Assembly (NCBI RefSeq): GCF_000613285.1
Contig: NZ_BAIN01000012.1
Span: 1 to 64,000 of the forward strand
Direction of reading: 5' to 3'
Origin: Acetobacter papayae JCM 25143
GTDB taxonomy: Bacteria; Pseudomonadota; Alphaproteobacteria; Acetobacterales; Acetobacteraceae
Length of the DNA: 64,000 bases
The translations under genes and the position numbers were made by a program. Position 1 is the stretch's first letter. Every line of letters begins with the position of its first letter. Shown piece after piece: positions 1-9,201 of this stretch. The notes beneath the pieces were generated by a model, which searched no databases, was not told the origin of the DNA, and saw nothing but the letters and a program-made list of their open reading frames with translations.

Positions 1-125
1 CCCCCGCCGGGGCCGCCGCCGCCCGGCCCACCACCGGGACCACCCCCACCGGGGCCTGCAAATGCACTGACTGGCGCTGCCCCAAGGCATGCAACCAGAA
101 CCCACGCAACGGCTTTCGTCTTCAT
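1..125 (-). CDS. Gly/Pro-rich secreted protein, 5' end only
   Basis: Only the first 41 codons are in the window; the gene runs off the left edge. The reading begins with a classic Sec signal peptide: two lysines in the first four residues, a hydrophobic run (AVAWVLVACLGAAPVSAFA) and a likely cleavage after an Ala-Phe-Ala motif. The sequence then changes abruptly to nearly pure glycine and proline. A strong GGAGGAG ribosome binding site lies about 7 bases before the ATG. The function cannot be told from this fragment. Glycine-rich exported or surface proteins of this kind are common, and the low-complexity tail carries no family information. It is transcribed divergently from the Rrf2 gene. 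Confidence 0.6.
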   Translation of the reverse strand, partial: MKTKAVAWVLVACLGAAPVSAFAGPGGGGPGGGPGGGGPGG

Positions 126-383
126 ATGATCTCCTCCATAACAGCCGGACATGTTCCCCATGCACTGGCTGCTCTCTCTTATTCCTATAGGCCAGAACTG
201 GTGGCGAAAATACGGCTCAGCCCCACAACGCCCAGAGAACGCAAAAAGCTCCATCACGTCACGCTGTCGGCAATCAAAAACTCCATAGATACGGCCAGTT
301 GCAGCAAACCCCGCCACTGGGCACCCAAGCCGCGGCACCAGACAAGGCTTGCGAATCAAAACGCAGACCAATATTATCCGCGT

Positions 384-952
384 ATGGCACTCTATGGCGC
401 AAGCACCGAATATGTCCTGCACAGTCTGCTCTGGCTAGTGAACAACCCCGAGCCTGTCAGCAGCCTTGATCTGGCGGAGCTTCAATCCATTCCTCCTGCT
501 TCATGGCCAAGCTTCTACCCCGGCTTGAAAAGGCGGGCCTGCTGATCGCCGCTGAAGGGCTGAAAGGGGGCTACAGGCTGGCCAGACCCGCTGGAAATAT
601 CAGTGTTCTTGATGTCGTCCACGCTGTTGAAGGCGAAAAAAGCCTTTTCAACTGTCAGGAAATTCGCGGACGCTGCGCGCTTTTTCACGAGAAACCACCC
701 CAATGGGCTACGCGGGGCCTCTGCGCTATCCACGCCACCATGCTACGGGCCGAACAGGCCATGCGGCAGGAACTGGCGCAAACATCACTTGCGGATCTGG
801 CGCACTCCGTGCGGGACAAGGCTCCCCCGCCGTTTTTTGAAGAAGCCCGGTCATGGCTTGATGAACGCGCACAAACCCGCCGCACCGGTAAGGTCAGACA
901 ACGCAGGCGCGCAGAAACAACCCAACCGCTCCCGAAAAGCAAGAGTATTTGA
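384..952 (+). CDS. Rrf2-family transcriptional regulator (frameshifted near 500)
   Basis: Two reading frames join into one Rrf2-type winged-helix regulator. The first gives MALYGASTEYVLHSLLWL (384 onward) and the second gives the wing region with LLPRLEKAGLL and GGYRLARP, followed by FNCQEIRGRC and a third cysteine in RGLCAIH. Three spaced cysteines of this type bind an Fe-S cluster in IscR, NsrR and RirA relatives, so a redox, NO or iron sensor is plausible but not shown. Adding one T in the TT at 500-501 restores a 189-residue protein. The gene sits 19 bases before an epimerase-like gene on the same strand, which may be its target. The frameshift could be real because this gene is dispensable, but the many similar breaks in essential genes here favour a sequence error. 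Confidence 0.72.
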
Positions 953-971
953 AAAAGGATATGAACCTGTC

Positions 972-1883
972 GTGAAAATTCTTGTTGCCGGAGCCAGCGG
1001 TGCCCTGGGCCGCCCCCTGATAACACGCCTGCGCGATGCAGGGCATGAAGTCTGGGGACTGGCCAACCGAGTAGAAAGCCTCGAAACCATCGAGGCCCAT
1101 GGCGGCCACCCTGTACAAGCCAATGCGCTCGATCGTTCAGACCTGTTTGCCGTGCTTGAGCAAATCCGCCCGGATGTGGTTATCGACCAACTGACCTCGC
1201 TCCCCGCAAGTCCTTTTGACCTGCCGAACAGGCTCGCCGCGGATCGTCAGCTCCGGCTGGAAGGCGGCGGCAACCTGTTTGACGCGGCACAGGCATGGAA
1301 GGTCAAACGTTACATCCAGCAATCCTGCGGTTTTTATCTGGATGGGAATGATACACTGGCCACAGAAACCTCGCCCCTGCGTATTCATGCTCCCGGCAAT
1401 ATTGGAGAAAGTGCGCGCATGTATGCTGCACTGGAAAAGCGGGTTCTAACGGCCGCCGGCATGGAAGAAATTGCGCTGCGCTATGGCTTTTTCTATGGGC
1501 CCGGCACATGGTATTGGCCAGACGGCGCCTTCAGCACACATATGAAAAATGGTGATGTTGCGCTTATGGGCGCTGGCAGCAGCGTTTTTTCCTTTATCCA
1601 TGTCGATGATGCAGCTCAGGCCACTATCGCGGCTTTAACAGCACCCGTCGGTTTATATAATGTGGTTGATGATCAGCCGACCCGATTTTGCGACTGGCTA
1701 CCCGCTTACGCCCGCTGGGCCAAGGCCCCGCCCCCGGCCTCTTTACCCCTGCAGGACGCCCTCCGGCTGGCAGGGGAGGAAGGCGTTTATTACCAGAACA
1801 GCCTGACAGGTGCATGCAACCGCAAAGCCAAGGAGAACCTGAACCTAAGCCCCCGCCCACAGCCATGGTTCCCCGAAAACTAA
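972..1883 (+). CDS. NAD-dependent epimerase/dehydratase family protein
   Basis: Atypical short-chain dehydrogenase of 303 residues. It opens with the Rossmann nucleotide-binding motif ILVAGASGALGRPLI (GxxGxxG, residues 3-17). The GTG at 972 places this motif at the very N-terminus, so it is preferred over the longer open frame that begins at 603. An ALRYGFFYGPGTWYWPDG segment and FSFIHVDDAAQATIAAL are typical of NAD(P)-sugar epimerase-like proteins, where the latter precedes the substrate-binding C-terminus. No classical YxxxK is obvious, so it may be an atypical member. The substrate is unknown. It lies directly downstream of the Rrf2 regulator and may be co-transcribed with it. Confidence 0.75.
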   Translation: MKILVAGASGALGRPLITRLRDAGHEVWGLANRVESLETIEAHGGHPVQANALDRSDLFAVLEQIRPDVVIDQLTSLPASPFDLPNRLAADRQLRLEGGGNLFDAAQAWKVKRYIQQSCGFYLDGNDTLATETSPLRIHAPGNIGESARMYAALEKRVLTAAGMEEIALRYGFFYGPGTWYWPDGAFSTHMKNGDVALMGAGSSVFSFIHVDDAAQATIAALTAPVGLYNVVDDQPTRFCDWLPAYARWAKAPPPASLPLQDALRLAGEEGVYYQNSLTGACNRKAKENLNLSPRPQPWFPEN

Positions 1884-1949
1884 TTGTATGGCTGGTGCAT
1901 ACCTGCCCTTGAAATATAGGGACAGGTATACGCGGTTTTTTTGATTCCA

Positions 1950-3107
1950 TTACATCCGTGTTGCTATGCAGGGCGATACGAACAAATCCCCTTTCCATGC
2001 CCCGGCGAGTGTTCTGCACGCGACAACCAGCCACAGAAACGCCAGCACAAGGGTCAGGACCGTGGCGATATATCCAAAAACTGCGAGGTGAAGCATCAAA
2101 CCAAGCCGATAGGTCGCCGCCACATAAACCCCCAGTGGAAACGTATAGCCCCACCAACCAAGATTGAACGGAATACCGCTGCGCAGATAACGACCGGTAA
2201 TCAGCAGGGCAAGCACCAGCCACCATACCCCCAGCCCCCACAGGACAAGCCCCGCCATGACGCCTACCCCCTGTGCGATCACACCGATCCGGGCGAGACC
2301 ATGGGCCGCAAAAACAGCCGGTGCATCCTCCCCCATTACCAGCATACCCAGTGCCCCCGTTCCAACAGGCCCCAGCGCCAGCCAGCACGATGCCGCCATG
2401 CTCTCATGTGGCAGTTTATGAAGCGCCATACGCAAAATAAGAATTGCAAGGATACTGAGCGCAATAGGAACAGAATACGCCCACAACACATAAGACGTTA
2501 TCAGAACAACAAACCCAGCATTGGCATCAGCCAGATGGGGCACGAGCAGCCCCCCTGTTGCACCGGCCACCTCGGCAGCAACAACAGGCAGCAGCCATAC
2601 AGCCGTCATACTATCGAGGCTTATCTGATGGCGGGTGAACATCAGATAAGGAATACCAACACCGCAGGCCAATGCCATGACCACATCCACCCACCAAAGG
2701 GCTTGCACTGCCGGAATAATGGAAGAACCAAAAAGGCTTAATCCAAAAACACAACATCCATTGATAATAGTTGCAAGCCCCATCGGGATCGTGCCGATAA
2801 ACATCGATGCGACAGAATGCCCGAAGATACGTCTGGCCTCCTGCCCATACAAAATCCAGCGGGCAGCATAAAGCGCGCTAAAAAGCAGGAAAAGCCCGAT
2901 CGTGACAAACCACAACCCTTCACCCACAGGCCTCAACAACGGGCCAATACCAGACATTTGCGGCAGGGTAAGCGCCAGAATGCCGGTACCCATGGTTGCT
3001 GCAAACCAGTTTGGCGTAAACTGGCGAATAACTTCACGCGAGCCGCATCGCTTTCCAAATGTCGCAAAAATATCAGGGCTTTTTTTGATAGCATTCGAGA
3101 GAGTCAT
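1950..3107 (-). CDS. TDT-family (TehA/Mae1/SLAC1-like) membrane transporter
   Basis: Integral membrane protein of 385 residues with about ten hydrophobic segments. The N-terminal signature FTPNWFAATMGTGILAL (about residues 30-46) is the hallmark of the tellurite-resistance/dicarboxylate transporter family, which includes TehA, yeast Mae1 and Ssu1, and plant SLAC1. Members move C4-dicarboxylates, sulfite or other small anions across the inner membrane; the substrate here cannot be decided from sequence. Its ATG overlaps the stop of the upstream LysR gene by four bases (ATGA), so the two are translationally coupled and the regulator probably controls this exporter. Organic acid or sulfite efflux would suit an acetic acid bacterium, but that is inference. 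Confidence 0.82.
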   Translation of the reverse strand: MTLSNAIKKSPDIFATFGKRCGSREVIRQFTPNWFAATMGTGILALTLPQMSGIGPLLRPVGEGLWFVTIGLFLLFSALYAARWILYGQEARRIFGHSVASMFIGTIPMGLATIINGCCVFGLSLFGSSIIPAVQALWWVDVVMALACGVGIPYLMFTRHQISLDSMTAVWLLPVVAAEVAGATGGLLVPHLADANAGFVVLITSYVLWAYSVPIALSILAILILRMALHKLPHESMAASCWLALGPVGTGALGMLVMGEDAPAVFAAHGLARIGVIAQGVGVMAGLVLWGLGVWWLVLALLITGRYLRSGIPFNLGWWGYTFPLGVYVAATYRLGLMLHLAVFGYIATVLTLVLAFLWLVVACRTLAGAWKGDLFVSPCIATRM

Positions 3108-3976
3108 TGCTGTTTCTCCCTAAGAATAGCAACCAGCGCATCGGCCATACGTGTCCGATAGCGCTCCTTGTGCCGCAATGCGTGAAAAGGCCGGGCTGGC
3201 ATTGGCAGCGCATATTCATGCAGGTCTCCCACCGCCAGCGCACGGCGCACCACAAATTCCGAAAGAACGGCAACACCGGCTCCAGCCTCGACAGCACTGC
3301 ACACCGCTTCGTTGGAAGGCATGACCATCGCAATGTTCATATCCTGCGGATCGAACCCCCGCGCGCGTAGCACCGCCTCGAATGTTGAACGCGTGCCAGA
3401 CCCCTGCTCACGCACAATCCAGCGCGCTGCACGAAGCCAGCCCTCATCCACCACCTGACCAGCCGATGCCCCGACAAGGAGCATCCTGTCCTCGCCCACT
3501 GTCCATGAAGCCAGAGCGGGTTCGTTAATCGTGCCCTCCACCACCCCCAGTTCCGCAACACCGTCCAGAACACGCCGGGCCGCCCCCTCGCTATTATCGA
3601 TGCTCAGTTCAATCGCAATGCCGGGATAGCGCGCATGAAAGGCAGCAAGCCTTGCGGGGAGCCAGTAGCTTGCAACCGTCTGACTGGCGACGACCCGCAA
3701 TGTGCCACGTTTCAATGCGCCATAGTCAGCCAAGGCAAGCTCAGCCGCCGAGGCCCGCCCCAGCACAGCGCGCGCTTCATCAAGAAACATAGCTCCGGCC
3801 TCGGTCAGTTCGATACGCCGCCCGATACGATGGAAAAGCGGCACGCCATACTGAGCCTCCAGCGCGGCAATGGCATTACTAGCAGCAGACTGGGTAATAT
3901 GCAGCGCCTCAGCCGCCCGCGTGACATGCTGGCGTTCAGCAACGGCAATGAAAATACGAAGCTGCTCTAACGTCAT
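3104..3976 (-). CDS. LysR-family transcriptional regulator
   Basis: Regulator of 290 residues. The N-terminal winged helix-turn-helix is clear (MTLEQLRIFIAVAERQHV, then AAEALHITQSAASNAI at residues 20-35 and GRRIELTEAG). The C-terminal two-lobed effector domain starts near residue 90 (GTLRVVASQTVASYWLPARL). The start at 3976 is chosen because LysR proteins begin a few residues before the LEQLRIF motif; an open frame extends ten codons further upstream. The style resembles CbbR/YeiE-like subgroups. It overlaps the TDT transporter start by four bases, so unlike most LysR genes it is co-directional with its presumed target. The effector is unknown. Confidence 0.88.
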   Translation of the reverse strand: MTLEQLRIFIAVAERQHVTRAAEALHITQSAASNAIAALEAQYGVPLFHRIGRRIELTEAGAMFLDEARAVLGRASAAELALADYGALKRGTLRVVASQTVASYWLPARLAAFHARYPGIAIELSIDNSEGAARRVLDGVAELGVVEGTINEPALASWTVGEDRMLLVGASAGQVVDEGWLRAARWIVREQGSGTRSTFEAVLRARGFDPQDMNIAMVMPSNEAVCSAVEAGAGVAVLSEFVVRRALAVGDLHEYALPMPARPFHALRHKERYRTRMADALVAILREKQQ

Positions 3977-4068
3977 GGCTTCCCCCTTCGCATCCAAAAT
4001 ACGCAACCGGGATCAATCTTTCCAATGCCATTTATCTATGATTCCAATCTGAAAATCAGATCATTCAA

Positions 4069-4680
4069 TCAGAACAGCCTGCGCACGGATCGAACCAAGC
4101 CTGACCAGAGCAGACGCAGCGTACCCGGCCCCTGAGAAGGTCGTGCCAGTTCAGTTTCCAGACCAGACCACTGGACATTTCGAAAAACCATATCAACCAG
4201 ATGATTGTTTTCATCAACATGAATGACACAATCACCCGAAATCGAAAAAACCTTATGTCTATTAGCCCTACGCCCGAAACCAATCCACACGATGCGCTGC
4301 TCTCTATCAATTTCAATAGAAATATCCTCTTTGAAATCGATATCATCCTGCGGTGGTTCACTCTTCTGCATCACAAGCGATACAAGCGGCCCGCTTTCAA
4401 AAGCACCCTCATATTTAAAGAGTTCATTTTTTATTCTACCATAATAAATATAAAATGAATTTACGATATATCCTACCCTGAGACCCAACTGCATTTCCCC
4501 AATATTGACCCTCGGAAATGTTTCACTGATTCCCAATCGAGATTCTATGCTTTCCTGCATAGATGTTCTTTTATCACCATACGAAAAAGGATAAATAATT
4601 TCAGCATAGAACGCGATATCTGAATATACCGCATCCAATCGTGGTGCCACATCGCAGGGCAGAAAATCAAACTGTACCAT
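4069..4680 (-). CDS. Hypothetical protein, low-GC gene
   Basis: I do not recognise this 203-residue protein. The start at 4680 is preferred to a GTG at 4719 because an AGGGA sequence sits seven bases upstream. It is soluble in appearance, with no signal peptide or membrane segment. It is rich in aromatic and acidic residues in the middle (NSFYIYYGRIKNELFKYEG) and has a later stretch alternating charged and hydrophobic residues (ISIEIDREQRIVWIGFGRR, then VIHVDENNHLVDMVF), suggesting beta strands. Base composition over about 4200-4680 is clearly more AT-rich than the neighbouring genes, which suggests acquisition by transfer. It lies 92 bases before the LysR gene on the same strand. Confidence 0.55.
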   Translation of the reverse strand: MVQFDFLPCDVAPRLDAVYSDIAFYAEIIYPFSYGDKRTSMQESIESRLGISETFPRVNIGEMQLGLRVGYIVNSFYIYYGRIKNELFKYEGAFESGPLVSLVMQKSEPPQDDIDFKEDISIEIDREQRIVWIGFGRRANRHKVFSISGDCVIHVDENNHLVDMVFRNVQWSGLETELARPSQGPGTLRLLWSGLVRSVRRLF

Positions 4681-4827
4681 GGTCAAATCCCTGACTTGAG
4701 CACTGTTATCCGTAAGCACTTTTTGGCCCAGCCTTGCTCAGGCCGCCTGAGCCTGCAAGAGTAGCCCGCTGCTTGCAAGCACGCCTGCCAATGGCTTTAT
4801 ACCTGCGCACCTACCGAGGTTTTACCC

Positions 4828-6003
4828 TTGTCACTGCTGGATAATCCCCTGCCCGCCTCGACACAGGCTCAACGTTCCACCCGTCTGGCTTTTCTCATCG
4901 CCGGGTTTGCTGGTGCCGCCTGGGCTCCCATCATCCCTTACGTAAAGCTCAGATGCGGCCTAACAGATGCTCATCTGGGCCTGTTACTGCTCTGCCTTGG
5001 CACGGGTTCGATCATTGCTATGCCTGTAGCCGGCGCGCTGGCTGGCCGTTTGGGTTGCCGGTGGATTGTGGCTTTTTCAACCCTTGCTGTCTGCTGTGTC
5101 CTGCCTGTTCTAGCCACATCCAGTTCAGTCCCTCTGCTCGCGGTGGCACTGACTATTTTTGGTGCCGGGATCGGGTCGATCGACTGCGTGATTAACGTGC
5201 AGGCAATTCTTGTCGAGCGGGCGTGCCAGCGCACCATGATGTCGGGCTTTCATGGCCTGTTCAGTGTCGGCGGGTTGTCGGGGGCTACGGGCGTCAGCAC
5301 TCTGTTGAGCCTTGGACTATCGCCCACAATCGCATGCAGCGCTGTTTCCGTTCTGATACTACTGGGTGGCATTCTGGCCTTGCCCGGCCTGTTTACCAGC
5401 CACACCAGTTCCGGCGACAACCAGCCCTTTGCCATACCGCATGGTGTGGTTCTGATTATCGGGATCATGTGTTTTATCGTGTTTCTGGCAGAAGGGGCCG
5501 CAATCGACTGGAGTGCAGTGTTTCTGGCCACAATCCGCCATGTAGACATGCGCTATACGGGGTTGGGCTATGTCGCCTTTGCCTGCACCATGACAGCAGG
5601 CCGATTGTTGGGAGACCATCTGGTACGCCGCGTGCCGGGCCGCACGCTAGTAACAGCAGGCAGCCTGATGGGCGCTTTGGGCATGCTGCTGATTGCAACA
5701 GTCCCTGTCTGGCAATTAACTCTGTGCGGTTATGCTATGGTAGGGGCTGGCTGTGCCAATATCGTGCCGGTTCTGTATTCCACCGTTGGTCGGCAGAAGC
5801 TCATGCCGGAACATCTGGCGGTTTCTGCGGTCACCACCCTCGGCTATGCTGGCATCCTACTCGGCCCCGCAGCCCTCGGATTTATCGCACAGAGCCTCAG
5901 CCTGCCCTTCGCACTCGGCACTGTGGGCGTTCTGCTGATGGTCGTCGCCCTGTCAGGCATGATTTTACCACGCGCCCTCATCAACGGCGAGGATCAGGGG
6001 TAA
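4828..6003 (+). CDS. MFS transporter (YbjJ-like)
   Basis: Major facilitator superfamily permease of 391 residues with about twelve membrane spans. The first half has LAFLIAGFAGAAWAPIIPYV and then GTGSIIAMPVAGALAGRLGCR, the usual cytoplasmic loop 2-3 motif in modified form. The second half repeats the pattern (YTGLGYVAFACTMTAGRLLG). The paired GFHGLFSVGGLSGA segment is typical of the YbjJ/fucose-permease-like branch. The start is a TTG with GAGG eight bases upstream. Substrate unknown; drug or sugar export are both possible. It stands alone between the minus-strand orphan gene and the tRNA. Confidence 0.8.
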   Translation: MSLLDNPLPASTQAQRSTRLAFLIAGFAGAAWAPIIPYVKLRCGLTDAHLGLLLLCLGTGSIIAMPVAGALAGRLGCRWIVAFSTLAVCCVLPVLATSSSVPLLAVALTIFGAGIGSIDCVINVQAILVERACQRTMMSGFHGLFSVGGLSGATGVSTLLSLGLSPTIACSAVSVLILLGGILALPGLFTSHTSSGDNQPFAIPHGVVLIIGIMCFIVFLAEGAAIDWSAVFLATIRHVDMRYTGLGYVAFACTMTAGRLLGDHLVRRVPGRTLVTAGSLMGALGMLLIATVPVWQLTLCGYAMVGAGCANIVPVLYSTVGRQKLMPEHLAVSAVTTLGYAGILLGPAALGFIAQSLSLPFALGTVGVLLMVVALSGMILPRALINGEDQG

Positions 6004-6120
6004 TCAACAGCGCACACGGCATGCGGCCACATGGGGCATGCCAGAAAGCCCAAGGGGCTTATGGTGGTGTAAATTTAAAAGGGGAGACATGGATAAACCG
6101 CTGATTTCTGCGGCCAGGAA

Positions 6121-6195
6121 TGGTGGGCGCAACAGGGATTGAACCTGTGACCCCTACCATGTCAAGGTAGTGCTCTACCGCTGAGCTATGCGCCC
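6121..6195 (-). tRNA. tRNA-Val (anticodon GAC)
   Basis: Read on the minus strand, a full cloverleaf folds. The acceptor stem GGGCGCA pairs with TGCGCCC, the D arm contains AGCTCAGCGGTAGAGC, the anticodon stem is CTACC/GGTAG around the loop TTGACAT (anticodon GAC, valine), and the T arm contains GGTTCAATCC. The CCA end is encoded. The two flanking gaps (6004-6120 and 6196-6262) show nothing else. Confidence 0.96.
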
Positions 6196-6262
6196 ATTCC
6201 TGTGGTGTGTGGCCTTGTATCGTGCTTGCGCTGGCAGCGCAAGCCCACAATAAAGGGGGGAG

Positions 6263-7180
6263 ATGAAAAATTTTGTTCACTCCGTCCTGTCCCGCGGAAT
6301 CCGTGCTTCCCTGTCGGCCATGCAGCCGCAGGAAACTGCCAATGCCCCTCCAGCAGACCCGCAGGCGCCACCTCCTGTCATCACCATGCAGGGCAGTGCG
6401 GCAAGCCCCATCGTGCTCGCGGCCCCCCATGCGGGACGCTACTACCCGGACTGGTTTGTAGAAACGGCACGCCAGCCACTGGATGACCTGCGCAGCGGCG
6501 AGGACAGTTTTACGGAGCTTCTAGCGCAACCGGCCCATGCTCTGGGCCCTGCGCTTGTCCATGCCACGTTTCCGCGCGTTCTGTGCGACCCGAACCGTGC
6601 CGCATGGGATCTGGACCCGCGGATGTTCCATGGCCCTATCCCCCCATTCATACGCCCGACAGAACGCGGGTTGGCTGGACTTGGCTCCATTCCGCGCATT
6701 ACCGGCAGCCACCGCGCCATTTACCGTTCCCGCCTGCCATTCAACGAGGCGGCACGGCGGATCGCAACATACTGGATGCCCTACCATACAACCCTCGCCA
6801 ACCTGCTGCGCAGCACCCATCAGCAGCATGGGCAATGCCTGTTACTGGACCTGCACTCCATGCCGGACACGGCTGAAATCGGCACGGCGGATTTTGTGCT
6901 GGGCGACCGCCACGGCACGGCCTGCGCTCCAGCCATTATGGACAGGGCCGAGCAAACCCTGCGCGCTCTGGGGTACAGCACCGCACGCAACACACCGTAT
7001 GCGGGTGGCTATATTACCCAGCAATATGGCCACCCCCCGAAAAACTGCCATGCGCTGCAAATTGAAATCCGCCGCAGCCTGTACATGACTGAAGCAACCC
7101 ACACACCGCATGACGGCTTTGAGCCTCTGGCGCAGGGCCTTGCTGTTCTGGTGGCCCGGCTGCTTGAGCAGATGAGCTGA
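6263..7180 (+). CDS. N-formylglutamate amidohydrolase family protein
   Basis: Protein of 305 residues of the FGase (HutG-like) family, zinc-dependent hydrolases that release formate from N-formylglutamate in histidine breakdown; many relatives have other or unknown substrates. Recognisable elements are IVLAAPHAGRYYP (about residues 50-62), RVLCDPNRAAWDLDPRMF, LLLDLHSMPD with a likely metal-binding Asp-His, and GGYITQQYGHPPKNCHALQIE near the end. The first residues before the family core may be a weak signal or linker. A GGGGGGAG run lies immediately before the ATG, closer than usual, so a start at 6320 is an alternative. No other histidine-degradation genes are nearby. Confidence 0.85.
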   Translation: MKNFVHSVLSRGIRASLSAMQPQETANAPPADPQAPPPVITMQGSAASPIVLAAPHAGRYYPDWFVETARQPLDDLRSGEDSFTELLAQPAHALGPALVHATFPRVLCDPNRAAWDLDPRMFHGPIPPFIRPTERGLAGLGSIPRITGSHRAIYRSRLPFNEAARRIATYWMPYHTTLANLLRSTHQQHGQCLLLDLHSMPDTAEIGTADFVLGDRHGTACAPAIMDRAEQTLRALGYSTARNTPYAGGYITQQYGHPPKNCHALQIEIRRSLYMTEATHTPHDGFEPLAQGLAVLVARLLEQMS

Positions 7181-7209
7181 AAATACCACTCCCCAATGCA
7201 TGACAAGAT

Positions 7210-7238
7210 ATTGAAACAGAACGACCAAACCCTCATCT
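7210..7238 (+). promoter_or_regulatory. Heat-shock (sigma-32-like) promoter candidate for htpG
   Basis: ATTGAAA at 7210-7216 and CCTCATCT at 7231-7238 are separated by 14 bases. This is close to the RpoH consensus of CTTGAAA and CCCCATNT, and lies 74 bases before the htpG start. The dnaK candidate in this window has the same 14-base spacing. Confidence 0.5.
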
Positions 7239-7311
7239 CATGCTGCAAAACAGGGTGTGGCGGAAACCCTCAGGCCGCACCCATGCCGAACCACGACAGA
7301 GGATACAGAAT

Positions 7312-9179
7312 ATGACCGACAGTACGAGCACTACTCATCCGGGCAGCGAAACCAAGGAATTCAGCGCCGAGGTCGGCCGCCTGCTCGATCTGGTCGTGCA
7401 TGCGCTGTATTCCGAACGGGAAATCTTCCTGCGTGAACTGGTAGCCAACGCGGCGGACGCCACGGACCGCCGCCGGTTTGAAGCGCTGACAGATGGCGCG
7501 CGCGCCCTGCCCGACGAGGCCAAAATCCGCATCAACCCGGACAAAGATGCCCGCCTGCTGAGCATCAGCGATGATGGCGCAGGCATGAGCCGCGAGGAAC
7601 TGGTGTCCAACCTTGGCACCATCGCACGCTCGGGCACACGCGCCTTTGGCCAGCAGCTTGAAAACGCCAGCCCGGAAGACCGTCCGAACCTGATCGGCCA
7701 GTTTGGTGTTGGTTTTTACGCGGCCTTCATGGTGGCTGATCGGGTTGAGGTCGTCTCCCGCCGAGCCGGTTCCGATGAAGCGTGGCGCTGGACATCCGAC
7801 GGACGGGGTTCCTACACGATCGAACCCGCCAGCCGCGAGACAGCGGGCACCGACATTACGCTGCATATCAAAACCGACGCCGATGAGTTTCTTGATACCT
7901 ACCGGCTGCAATCCATCATCCGCAAATGGTCGGACCATATCGCATGGCCTGTCACCATCGTGCAGGACGGCAAGGAAGAAGCCGCCAACGAAGGCACAGC
8001 CCTGTGGCGCAAGCCCCGCTCCGAGGTCACCACGGAGCAGATGGAGGAATTCTACCGCCATCTGACCCATAATTTTGATACCCCGTGGGAAACCCTGCAC
8101 TGGCGCGCCGAAGGCACCATGGAGTTTTCGGCCCTGCTGTTCATTCCCTCGTCCCGCCCGTTCGAGTTTGGCGAGCAGACGCGTGAAAGCCGTATCCGCC
8201 TGCATGTGCGCCGGATGTTCATTACCGACGAGGCTGAAATTCTGCCGCCGTGGCTGCGCTTCGTGCAGGGCGTTGTGGATACGGAAGACCTGCCACTAAA
8301 TGTCTCGCGTGAGATGCTTCAGGCCACGCCGGTTCTCGCCCGTATCCGCAAGGCGGTAACCGGCAAGGTGCTCTCGTCCCTCAAGACCCGCCTTGAAGAT
8401 GCGCAGGCCTATGCCGCGTTCTGGGAAAACTTCGGCCCGATCCTGAAAGAAGGCATGTGGATGATCCGGCCTACCGCACCGAGGTTGCCGGGCTGAGCCG
8501 TTTCCGCTCCAGCGCGGTAGAAGGGCTGACCGGCCTTGCGGACTATGTCAGCCGCATGAAGCCCGAGCAGGACGCCATTTACTACGTAACGGGTGACAAT
8601 GTGGACGTACTGGCGGCCTCACCCCAGATCGAAGGTTTCAAGGCACGCGGGGTCGAAGTTCTACTGCTGTCGGATGCAGTGGATTCCTTCTGGCCGGAAC
8701 GACTGGGCAGCTATGAGGGCAAAACCCTGCGCAATGTCGCACAGGGCCTGAACGATCTCGACAAGTTCGCCCCCGATACGGAAACCGCTGAACAGAAAGC
8801 GGACATGGACACACTTCTGCCAGCCCTTAAAACCGCGCTGGAAAATGAAGTGACGGACGTGCGCGCAACCGACCGCCTCGTTTCCAGCGCCATGGTACTG
8901 AGTGCGCCCGAAGGCGGGCCGGACCTGCAACTGCGCAAGCTGATGCAGCGGAGCGGACAGGCCATGCCAGAAGCCAAGCCGGTGCTGGAACTCAACCCCG
9001 CCCACCCGCTGGCACACGCGCTGGCCGCCCGCCTGCAGGCAGGGGAAGACATTACCCCGCTGGCGCAGATTCTGCTTGATGTCGCCAGTATCCAGAACGG
9101 CGACACCCCCAAGGATGTCAACGCGTTCGCAGGCCGGATCATGACCTATCTGGCCGCTGCCCCTGCAACCGCAGGCTGA
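7312..9179 (+). CDS. htpG: Molecular chaperone HtpG (Hsp90), frameshifted near 8459
   Basis: Bacterial Hsp90, an ATP-driven dimeric cytoplasmic chaperone. The N-terminal GHKL ATPase domain is plain: [44 protein letters not shown] and [19 protein letters not shown]. The middle domain follows with [20 protein letters not shown]. The reading frame breaks at 8459-8460, where GGCATGTGGATGATCC should read GGCATGTGGGATGATCC. Restoring one G gives 622 residues, the normal length, with the C-terminal dimerisation domain ([11 protein letters not shown] onward) in frame. The ATG at 7312 has GAGGA upstream. Loss of Hsp90 is tolerated in many bacteria, but the pattern of similar breaks makes sequencing error more likely than a true mutation. 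Confidence 0.93.
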
Positions 9180-9201
9180 TAATACAGGGTGGGCTCGGCG
9201 T

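Noticed and set aside
1-60. G/C tandem repeat at the left edge considered as a non-coding repeat
   Set aside because: Read on the minus strand it is in frame with a signal peptide and encodes a Gly/Pro-rich protein, so coding explains it.
603-971. A 123-codon N-terminal extension of the epimerase-like protein
   Set aside because: It overlaps the Rrf2 gene in another frame and has no family character; the nucleotide-binding motif belongs at the N-terminus from 972.
1941-2741. Long plus-strand frame opposite the TDT transporter
   Set aside because: Composition is shadow-like (many His, Pro, Arg and Gln) and the opposite strand encodes an unmistakable membrane protein.
5223-6104. 293-codon frame overlapping the MFS gene
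   Set aside because: Same-strand shadow of the transporter with no start signal or family match.
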